Below, piece after piece: positions 7,147 through 13,352 of a DNA stretch of 22,837 bases. The stretch's first letter is position 1. Each line of letters opens with the position of its first letter. The notes under the pieces were generated by a model that was not told where the DNA came from, did no database searches, and saw only the letters and a program-made list of their open reading frames with translations. The position numbers and the translations under genes were made by a program. The stretch comes from an uncultured Flavobacteriia bacterium. GTDB taxonomy: Bacteria > Bacteroidota > Bacteroidia > Flavobacteriales > Flavobacteriaceae. The stretch lies in NCBI GenBank assembly GCA_946482495.1, contig CAMLRV010000013.1:1-22837 (forward strand), in the 5' to 3' direction.

Positions 7147-7148
7147 CA
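7127..7148 (-). repeat. Palindromic repeat, copy 2 (right end, overlaps the GIY-YIG stop codon)
   Basis: An inverted copy relative to copy 1, with 19 of 22 identities. It spans the last codons and the stop of the GIY-YIG gene. It is itself framed by GAGGT (7122-7126) and ACCTC (7148-7152), which pair to extend the hairpin. Confidence 0.7.
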
Positions 7149-7178
7149 CCTCCGTATATTTAGGATTTATTTTTATAA

Positions 7179-7203
7179 TGTCACACAGAGTTTGTCGAAG
7201 TGT
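7179..7203 (+). repeat. Palindromic repeat, copy 3 (downstream of the GIY-YIG cassette)
   Basis: Same orientation as copy 1, 20 of 22 identities, ending TCGAAGTGT. ACAC and GTGT can pair at its ends. It lies 8 bp before the stop of the minus-strand sugar dehydrogenase gene and may act as a hairpin between the two convergent transcripts. Confidence 0.7.
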
Positions 7204-7211
7204 ATTTTACA

Positions 7212-8579
7212 CTATTCAACCATCAACTTATACTGCGACTTTTCGTTAGCATCATTTTTTATGGTTACGAAATAAATGCCTTTAACTAGCTTACTGATAT
7301 CAATTTTATTCTGATTGATTTTTTCGGTTTCTTGTTGTAAAACTAATTTTCCATTCACATCAAAAATTTCAATTTCTGTTGGATAATTGGATTGTGATTT
7401 GTCAATAAAAAGCATATTTTTTGCTGGATTTGGGTAAATCGCAAACCAATTTTTATCGAAGTTTTCATTGCTTAAGGAAGTATCTACAATTTTGTAAATG
7501 GTTCCACTACTGATATCTGAAATGTATAATTCGCCACTCACATCTTCTCCAAAACTCACAAAATTACCAGAAAACGTGTTGCTAAATGTGGTAACTCCTG
7601 CTGAAGTGGTTATTCCAATTTTACCTAAACAATAATCAGAGAATAAATATTTTCCAACTAAATTTGGATAAGAACTGCCTCGATACACATAACCACCAGT
7701 AATGGAACACGCGCCCGTGCTATGATTTACAACCACTAATGGAGCAGTAGTTCCAGTTATTGTTGCGCAATTTCCAGTATTGTTATAAACTGCATTTCCT
7801 TCAAAACAGCGCCAACCATAATTTACTCCAGCTGCGGTTGGACTCACTTTATTGACTTCCTCCCAAACGCCTTGACCTACATCGGCAATCCATAAATCGC
7901 CATTTAGTTTATCAAATGAAAATTTCCAAGGATTTCTGAGTCCAATAGCCCAAATTTCATCGTTTCCAGCCACACCAACATACGGATTGGTTGGTGGATT
8001 AATGTAATACGGTGCAATTGTGGTATTCACATCAATTCGTAACATTTTTCCTAAATTGTCATTGATGTTTTGTGCTCTATTTCCTGGATCACCAGCGCTT
8101 CCACCATCGCCCATACCAATATATAAATAACCATCTGGTCCGAATTTTAATGTTCCACCATTATGATTGCTATACGGTTGAGTGATAGTCAATAAAATTA
8201 ATCCAGAAGTGTTGGCAATATTTGGATTACCCGAAACGGTATATCTAGCAATAACAGTATCGCCAGCGGTGTTGGTGTAATTCACGAAAAAATAGCCATT
8301 TGAAGCATAATTTGGATGAAAAGCCAAGCCTAATAAACCGCGTTCGCCACCAGTACTAATTATGGAAGAAACATTTAGAAATGGTGTAGCATTTACGGAA
8401 CCATTTGAGTTTAAAATTTTGATTCTGCCAGTTTGTTCCACTACAAATAAACGAGAATCACCCGCGTGAGTAATTTCAACTGGTGAAGTAAAGCCAGTCC
8501 CGAAAGATTGTAGACTTAAGGTTTGACTCCAAGAAGTATTTAAAATACAAAACAAAATAATTGAAACGGTTGTTTTCAT
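7212..8579 (-). CDS. Secreted PQQ-dependent sugar dehydrogenase-like protein with T9SS sorting tail
   Basis: 455 residues. Signal peptide at 1-19, with cleavage likely after TSWSQ. Residues about 25-365 form a six-bladed propeller of the soluble aldose sugar dehydrogenase/HHIP type: VVEQTGRIKIL, GGERGLLGLAFHPNY, YSNHNGGTLKFGPDGYLYIG with the likely catalytic His139, GDGGSAGDPGNRAQN, GKMLRIDVN and GLRNPWKFSFD. The last 77 residues (from 379) are a Por-type T9SS tail: YPNPAKN, IEIFDVNGKLV, ISKLVKGIYFV and a basic end. The protein should therefore cross the outer membrane by type IX secretion and be released or surface-attached. It oxidises an aldose if PQQ is supplied; no PQQ synthesis genes are in view. 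It has its own transcription unit, with no clear TAnnTTTG element in the 85-bp gap before it. Confidence 0.9.
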   Translation of the reverse strand: MKTTVSIILFCILNTSWSQTLSLQSFGTGFTSPVEITHAGDSRLFVVEQTGRIKILNSNGSVNATPFLNVSSIISTGGERGLLGLAFHPNYASNGYFFVNYTNTAGDTVIARYTVSGNPNIANTSGLILLTITQPYSNHNGGTLKFGPDGYLYIGMGDGGSAGDPGNRAQNINDNLGKMLRIDVNTTIAPYYINPPTNPYVGVAGNDEIWAIGLRNPWKFSFDKLNGDLWIADVGQGVWEEVNKVSPTAAGVNYGWRCFEGNAVYNNTGNCATITGTTAPLVVVNHSTGACSITGGYVYRGSSYPNLVGKYLFSDYCLGKIGITTSAGVTTFSNTFSGNFVSFGEDVSGELYISDISSGTIYKIVDTSLSNENFDKNWFAIYPNPAKNMLFIDKSQSNYPTEIEIFDVNGKLVLQQETEKINQNKIDISKLVKGIYFVTIKNDANEKSQYKLMVE

Positions 8580-8664
8580 AATCGACGTATTTTAATTTAG
8601 GTAAATATAATAAAAATAGTACAAATTATGGTTTAACTATTTAAAAATCATATCATTAATTTTA

Positions 8665-9054
8665 TTAAAAATCTAGTTTGATATGAATTGCTTGCAGCGC
8701 TTGATTACCAACAACTATTGCTTTATGTCCGTGAATTGCTTGGTCGAATGTTATGTTCTTAGCTAAATTATCTTGAGCAATAAAACAATCGCCTGGATTA
8801 AAAATTTGGAAATTGCCATTTTGTAATTCGATTTTTAAACTTCCTTTTTGAATAATGATAAAAGTTGCATCGCCCGCTAAATGAAAATCAGTTTGGTAAC
8901 CCACATCACTTTTTCTAATTCTAAAATTTTTGGAACCTATTTGTTCCGTTAAGAATAAACCGCCGCGTTGATGCACAGAGAAATCCATTTCAGAAAAAAT
9001 AGAAATCCCGTTTTCGTTAGTGGTTATGGTTGGAATACTGAAAGGTTGGTTCAT
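8665..9054 (-). CDS. Cupin-fold protein with degenerate metal motifs
   Basis: 129 residues. A single small beta-barrel domain is suggested by FHLAGDATFIIIQKGSLKIEL (cupin motif 1 region) and FQIFNPGDCFIAQDNL (motif 2 region, with the conserved PGD turn). Most of the usual His/Glu metal ligands are absent; only one His remains in motif 1, so a metal-dependent activity is doubtful and the function is unknown. No signal peptide, presumably cytoplasmic. It has its own promoter, and its leader contains a run of 27 A that ends 6 bp before the ATG. This is unusual and could make expression variable. Confidence 0.75.
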   Translation of the reverse strand: MNQPFSIPTITTNENGISIFSEMDFSVHQRGGLFLTEQIGSKNFRIRKSDVGYQTDFHLAGDATFIIIQKGSLKIELQNGNFQIFNPGDCFIAQDNLAKNITFDQAIHGHKAIVVGNQALQAIHIKLDF

Positions 9055-9060
9055 GAGTTA

Positions 9061-9087
9061 TTTTTTTTTTTTTTTTTTTTTTTTTTT
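9061..9087. repeat. 27-base homopolymer (T on plus, A on minus)
   Basis: An uninterrupted run of 27 identical bases separates the -7 promoter element of the cupin gene from its start codon. On the coding strand it is A27, starting directly after TATTTTTG and ending 6 bp before the ATG. No other run of comparable length exists in the window. Confidence 0.9.
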
Positions 9088-9120
9088 CAAAAATAAAGAA
9101 AAACCCAACAAGTCGTACAA
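9088..9120 (-). promoter_or_regulatory. Putative promoter of the cupin gene, overlapping an upstream terminator
   Basis: On the minus strand TTG (9118-9120) is followed after 22 bp by TATTTTTG (9088-9095), a good fit to TTG-N17-23-TAnnTTTG. The start of transcription would fall inside the A27 tract. The -33 region lies in the loop of the terminator of the upstream operon. Confidence 0.55.
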
Positions 9121-9132
9121 CTTATTGGGTTT
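9101..9132 (-). terminator. Rho-independent terminator of the DUF4139 operon
   Basis: AAACCCAA (9101-9108) pairs with TTGGGTTT (9125-9132), and after one mismatch four more pairs close a 6-nt loop. On the minus strand the stem is followed by a U-rich tract (9100-9088). It lies 33 bp after the DUF4139 stop. Confidence 0.8.
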
Positions 9133-9165
9133 CTTGAAAATTGGTTTAACCACAACACTACTTAA

Positions 9166-10785
9166 CTAAAGGTTTCCAATTACTTTATCTTTTGGATATT
9201 TAATTTTGTAACTGATTCTGTATTTTTTGGTTTCATTTGGTTTGAGTTTCAATTCCCAAGTCAAAACACCAGTTTCACTATTGGCTTTTGCACCATCTTT
9301 TTCTAATAATTCCACAACCATTTCTTTATCCGTACTCAATGGATATTGATCTTTTAGAAGCATATTGATTTCTTCTTTTTTGTTGTTTCGAACAATAATA
9401 TCGTACGTAAACGTTTGCTCTTTATATGATGACAAGAATTTAGTTCCCGATTTATCCACTACTTTTTCACGTTTAATAGAGATTTTTTTATCTCTTCCCA
9501 TACTTAAATTCAACGTGTCTTGCGTTTGATTTGGATTGATTGTGGTTTTACCTACATACATACCTTCGAAAATAATATTGGCTTCACCAGGTAATAAATT
9601 ATATTTCGAATAATCGTTCAATTCTGCTAATAAAAAGGCTTCTTTTTCCACTTTTGGCACTGCATAATATTTGTATGTGGCTGGTAATTTTAAATCTTTC
9701 AACGCTACACTATGCGCTTTTCCGTTAGATAAAATATCGTAAGGAATATCAATATCAAAAGAAACATTTAATTGACCTTCCACAATTTCAGTGTGGTTTG
9801 AAATGGAAGATTCTATTGTGTTTACATCTAAGCCAGAAGCTTTTCCAGATAATGATTGAACAACATTTAATTTTGCATTATAATTTTCATACATGTATTT
9901 GTCATAGCTAGCAAGATTGCCATATCTCAAGAACCAAGCTTGTAATAATGGCGCTACATTGTTTTGGTTTGGATTACCACTTGAAAGTGTTAGTTTCACT
10001 TTTTTCCAATCGATACCTGTGCTTTGCATCACTTTGGCTTTGTACATTAGGTTAATTGGCGCGTTGATATTTTCCGCACGTAAATCGTAAAAAGGTTGCC
10101 AAGAAGCCGAGTTGGTGATATAAGAGACATCTAAATTGACATTCCCAGGCACTTCATTCATCACTTGTAAAATCAGTTTTCCTTTAGATGATTTCTCTTC
10201 TTTCTGCGTATTGACAACCAATTTGTTATTTAAATCTGTTAGTTTTTTATTCCATTTTGTTTCTCTTTCTTCTAAAGCTACAATCGCATTGTCTAATTCA
10301 GTTCTTTTAGCTTTGTAATATTCTACTAATTTCATCAATTCTGCCACACTTAAGCCAGTGTTAGCTCCGCCAACTGTTTTGTTTTGGTCTAACATTTCAA
10401 TGGTTTGTTGGTGTGAATATTTGTCGATTTGTATTTTCTTTATTTCTTTTTGTACTAAAGTAATACTGTCGCGTACTCTTTTAATGATTGGATTGCTCTC
10501 ATCAATTTCATATTCTGAAATGTAATTTTGCGTAAACTGAACCGATAATACTGTTAAACTATTTGGTGCTCCAATTTGCACCGTGCTTTCATTTAAATAA
10601 TCGGCCACGTTTTTAATGACTATTTCACTTGTTCCTGCAGGTAAATTTACTGAGGTAGTTTGACTTAATTCGGCACCAGAAAAATAAACCGTTGCTGCTT
10701 TTGTTTTGGCGGATGTAAAGATTGGTTTTTGCGCCAGCGATAGGGCTGAAACCAATAAGGTAATGACTAAAATTAATTTTTTCAT
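9166..10785 (-). CDS. MuiA-like protein (DUF4140 + DUF4139)
   Basis: 539 residues. Signal peptide MKKLILVITLLVSALSLAQ. Residues about 25-130 match the N-terminal DUF4140 domain (TKAATVYFSGAELSQT), residues about 105-195 are coiled coil, and the C-terminal half is DUF4139 (SYITNSASWQPFYDLRAEN, LTLSSGNP, and the final LKLKPNETKKYRISYKIKYPKDK). Proteins of this architecture are named mucoidy inhibitor A; the mechanism is unknown. Envelope or periplasmic. An insertion between the DUF4139 blocks holds VVQSLSGKASGLDV (309-321), which looks like the GKxxGV motif of SusC-type plug domains. It is the last gene of a three-gene operon, 5 bp after the VWA gene, and is followed by a terminator. Confidence 0.85.
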   Translation of the reverse strand: MKKLILVITLLVSALSLAQKPIFTSAKTKAATVYFSGAELSQTTSVNLPAGTSEIVIKNVADYLNESTVQIGAPNSLTVLSVQFTQNYISEYEIDESNPIIKRVRDSITLVQKEIKKIQIDKYSHQQTIEMLDQNKTVGGANTGLSVAELMKLVEYYKAKRTELDNAIVALEERETKWNKKLTDLNNKLVVNTQKEEKSSKGKLILQVMNEVPGNVNLDVSYITNSASWQPFYDLRAENINAPINLMYKAKVMQSTGIDWKKVKLTLSSGNPNQNNVAPLLQAWFLRYGNLASYDKYMYENYNAKLNVVQSLSGKASGLDVNTIESSISNHTEIVEGQLNVSFDIDIPYDILSNGKAHSVALKDLKLPATYKYYAVPKVEKEAFLLAELNDYSKYNLLPGEANIIFEGMYVGKTTINPNQTQDTLNLSMGRDKKISIKREKVVDKSGTKFLSSYKEQTFTYDIIVRNNKKEEINMLLKDQYPLSTDKEMVVELLEKDGAKANSETGVLTWELKLKPNETKKYRISYKIKYPKDKVIGNL

Positions 10786-10790
10786 GTGTT

Positions 10791-11963
10791 TTATTTTTTA
10801 TCTACAGTATAATTTTTGGTTTTGGCTAATTCTATAATTGAAGTGCTAATGGCATTTCCTAGATCGTCTTGTGTATTTTGTTTTTTGGCTTCAGCATCAA
10901 TAAAATCTTGACGTTTTTTAGCTAATTCGGCAATTTCTTTCTGAATAGCTTCTCTTTCTTTAGTTTTTTCTTCTACAATTTTTTTAATTTCTGTAGTCGA
11001 TTTACCTTTTAATTCTGCTGGTAATTCTTCGGCTTTTAATTTTGAAATGGCATCTTTGTCGTCTTTTACTCGGTCTACCAAATCCCAATCGGTATTCGTA
11101 TAAGCCGCTTTTGATTTACTCACCGCTCTTTCGGTTGAGTTTGCTGCTGAAATACTTTCTGCATTTTTATCTTGAACGGCTTGATTCATTTTTTTAGCTT
11201 CTCCTTTAACACCATAACCAATGTAAGTCATGTTGATTTTAATATTCAATTCGTTAATTTTCGCATCATAAGGTGTTAAAATATATTGAATTGCTTGATT
11301 GCTGTTGATGTTAAAGAATTTTCCAGTAGCTGTGTCTGCGCCATCTTTCCATAACAATTTTATCCCTTCATTTTGATCACCACAAAAAATCGTATTGATA
11401 TAAATGTTATTTTTTAAAGCCGTACCAATCGCATCTTTATAATTCACACCACCTTGATTGAAAGCTTCGTTTCCAGCAATGTAAACTAATTTCATGTTGT
11501 TTTTTCCATCGTCCCATTTCAATTCTTTTGTAGCATCGCTTATTACGGCACCGCAATATTCTGAACCACCATTGGTACGTAGTGAAAATAATTTTTCAGA
11601 AATTAAATCTAAATCGGTTGTTAAGGCTGTAACTTGTCTGATGTAATTTTTTTCAGCTGATAAACCATCGTTTCCATATTCGTATAGCGCAATTTCGATA
11701 GTTGGTGTTTTACCTGAATATTTTAATGTAGTTAACGTGTTAATGATATTCCACAGTCTTGATTTGGCTTGTTCAATTAAGCCGTCCATACTATTAGAAG
11801 TGTCTAATAATAAGGCAACCTGAATTTTTGTGTTTTCCTCAATTTTTGGAGTTTTCTCTAATTTTGAAATTAATAGAGTTGGTTCGATTTCATTTGTTTT
11901 ATTGCAACTCATTAAACTTAATGAAGTAAATAAAAGCGCGAATGTTAAGATTGATTTTTTCAT
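10791..11963 (-). CDS. VWA-domain lipoprotein
   Basis: 390 residues. Lipoprotein signal with LSLMSC, lipidation Cys20. Residues about 47-250 are a von Willebrand factor A domain: VALLLDTSNSMDG gives the metal-binding DxSxS at 54-58, and later LRTNGGSEYCG and YIAGNEAFNQG supply the remaining MIDAS region. Residues about 265-375 are charged and helical (Lys/Glu-rich, likely coiled coil). VWA domains bind protein partners through a divalent cation, so this is probably a membrane-tethered partner of the DUF4139 protein encoded 5 bp downstream. The combination resembles inter-alpha-trypsin-inhibitor-like VWA/VIT pairings, but that is inference. It lies 16 bp after the four-Cys gene. Confidence 0.87.
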   Translation of the reverse strand: MKKSILTFALLFTSLSLMSCNKTNEIEPTLLISKLEKTPKIEENTKIQVALLLDTSNSMDGLIEQAKSRLWNIINTLTTLKYSGKTPTIEIALYEYGNDGLSAEKNYIRQVTALTTDLDLISEKLFSLRTNGGSEYCGAVISDATKELKWDDGKNNMKLVYIAGNEAFNQGGVNYKDAIGTALKNNIYINTIFCGDQNEGIKLLWKDGADTATGKFFNINSNQAIQYILTPYDAKINELNIKINMTYIGYGVKGEAKKMNQAVQDKNAESISAANSTERAVSKSKAAYTNTDWDLVDRVKDDKDAISKLKAEELPAELKGKSTTEIKKIVEEKTKEREAIQKEIAELAKKRQDFIDAEAKKQNTQDDLGNAISTSIIELAKTKNYTVDKK

Positions 11964-11979
11964 ATCTAAATAATTTAAT

Positions 11980-12744
11980 TTATGAATTATTACTTTTTTG
12001 ATTTATGGTTTTTATGCCTAATCCACCCATGATTTTATAGTTTTGTAATTCTTTATCAGGGTTGATGTAAATGTTCAAATCTAGTTTGTTGTTTTTCATT
12101 AATTTTAAATCAATTTTGAAAGTGTTACTATAAGTTCTGTCATCGTTACTAATGCTAACATTAATTTCTGTAGCATTCTCATTTAACAAAACGGGAACCT
12201 CAAATTTTCCTGTTTTTGCATCAATTTTCATGCTTTTTGAAGCACCATTCATATAAATTGTTAGGTTGGGATATAACTTTTCAGAAATAGGTTTTTTCGT
12301 TTGACTATCTAATAATTTTCCTTGAATAGTAATTGAAATTATTTTATGAATTGGTTCTCGATATAATACTTTTCCAATTACAACTCGTTGAGGTTTAGGT
12401 TGGGTTGAATCAATTTCAATTTTTGGAGTTTCTTTTTCTTGAGCAACTACATTAGAAGTAAGTAATACTGAAGCAGCAATTGCCGTAGCATATTTCAAAT
12501 TTTTTAATTTTGAGGTTTCGTTGTGTTCAAAAACTTCTTCTAATTGCGAAGTTCTTAAACGTGCACAAATAGAAGATTCTTTTGAAGTTGCTAAAAACTT
12601 AGCTACTTCAGAATTGGTTTTATGACTTAAATCGATCACATTTTTAGCGCATGAACTACAAAATGAACCATTCGCGTTGGGAGTCATTTCGCTAAATTTT
12701 GCACTGCAAGGATTTTGTATTTCTAAAGAAAATTGCTTTTTCAT
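11980..12744 (-). CDS. Four-Cys N-terminal motif membrane protein, function unknown
   Basis: 254 residues from ATG at 12744; a GTG two codons earlier is less likely. The N terminus carries Cys13, Cys29, Cys32 and Cys60 in the pattern NPCSAKFSEMTPNANGSFCSSCAKNVID…SICARL, which recurs in many Bacteroidota proteins and looks like a small zinc-binding or redox module. A hydrophobic segment at about 78-98 (ATAIAASVLLTSNVVAQ) would cross the inner membrane. The C-terminal part (about 115-235) has IQGKLLDSQTKKPIS, typical of the carboxypeptidase-regulatory-like beta-sandwich, placed in the periplasm. It is first in the operon with the VWA and DUF4139 genes. The exact function is unknown. Confidence 0.75.
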   Translation of the reverse strand: MKKQFSLEIQNPCSAKFSEMTPNANGSFCSSCAKNVIDLSHKTNSEVAKFLATSKESSICARLRTSQLEEVFEHNETSKLKNLKYATAIAASVLLTSNVVAQEKETPKIEIDSTQPKPQRVVIGKVLYREPIHKIISITIQGKLLDSQTKKPISEKLYPNLTIYMNGASKSMKIDAKTGKFEVPVLLNENATEINVSISNDDRTYSNTFKIDLKLMKNNKLDLNIYINPDKELQNYKIMGGLGIKTINQKSNNS

Positions 12745-12834
12745 AATCACTTTTTTTAAGTTGAAACATCAAGCTTATAAATGCTCTATTTATATAGATG
12801 AAGTTATTATGAAAAAGGTTGGAAAGGAAGTAAG

Positions 12835-13350
12835 TTATTTTTCTAATTTTTTTATAAATCGCTCAATTTCAGACTTTTGTTCTGAATATTTTTTTTGTAA
12901 TTCACCATCTTTTTCCATGCGATTGTAATATTCTAATCCTTTTTTTGCAAAGAAAATTTGATGAAAAGTAGAAGCGTTTGGAACTTTTGGAAAGGTTTTA
13001 TGAAAGCACATTTCATAATAAGCTTGCCATTCACGCTCTTCTCTAACTTGAATACTATATAATTTCGATTTTTGAATCACATGCATCATTTCATGTGCTA
13101 ATAAATTGATGATTAATTCAAACTTATATTCAAAAGTGTTTTCGGGAATTCTAATGTAAATGGGATTGCCAATTTCACCTTCAGCAGTAAATAATATATT
13201 TGTGGGTTCTGCTTTTTCTCGCAATAAAATACCGGCAAAATTGGGTTGATTGAGATCAAATTCATCTATTAGAAATAGCGCGGCTTTTTCTGTTTCACCT
13301 AATTCGTGATAGGTTTGAAGAATTTGTACTATTTCGGCTTTGGTTTTCAT
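12835..13350 (-). CDS. Putative HExxH zinc metallopeptidase-like protein
   Basis: 171 residues, no signal peptide. NLLAHEMMHVIQ contains a full HExxH (His86, Glu87, His90), and REEREWQAYYE (103-113) supplies Glu107 at the distance expected of a gluzincin third ligand. The C terminus is a charged helix. I do not recognise a named family; the size and motif suit a minimal cytoplasmic metallopeptidase of the anti-phage or regulatory 'minigluzincin' sort, but the substrate is unknown. The ATG starts 2 bp after the radA stop, so translation is probably coupled to radA. It is the last gene of the panC operon, with an 84-bp gap before the next operon. Confidence 0.7.
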   Translation of the reverse strand: MKTKAEIVQILQTYHELGETEKAALFLIDEFDLNQPNFAGILLREKAEPTNILFTAEGEIGNPIYIRIPENTFEYKFELIINLLAHEMMHVIQKSKLYSIQVREEREWQAYYEMCFHKTFPKVPNASTFHQIFFAKKGLEYYNRMEKDGELQKKYSEQKSEIERFIKKLEK

Positions 13351-13352
13351 TT

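Larger units (their letters stand above)
6771..7148 (+). mobile_element. GIY-YIG gene cassette with 22-bp imperfect terminal inverted repeats
   Basis: The left end (6771-6792) starts TGTCACACTGAG and ends GTCGAAG. The right end (7127-7148), read on the minus strand, starts TGTCAGTCTGAG and ends GTCGAAG. The two match at 19 of 22 positions in inverted orientation and enclose the GIY-YIG gene with almost no spare DNA. No target-site duplication is seen at the borders. The layout suggests a small mobile or repeat-mobilising cassette, but a chance arrangement of common intergenic repeats cannot be excluded from one copy. Confidence 0.5.

Noticed and set aside
6771..7148. Group I intron or intein-type homing endonuclease
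   Set aside because: The GIY-YIG protein is a free-standing 109-residue domain without DNA-binding extension, and no interrupted host gene, intron core or intein blocks are seen.
12767..12800. Hairpin CATC…TATAAAT/ATTTATA…GATG as terminator of the panC operon
   Set aside because: The inner stem is AT only, an internal loop separates the arms and no U-run follows on the minus strand.
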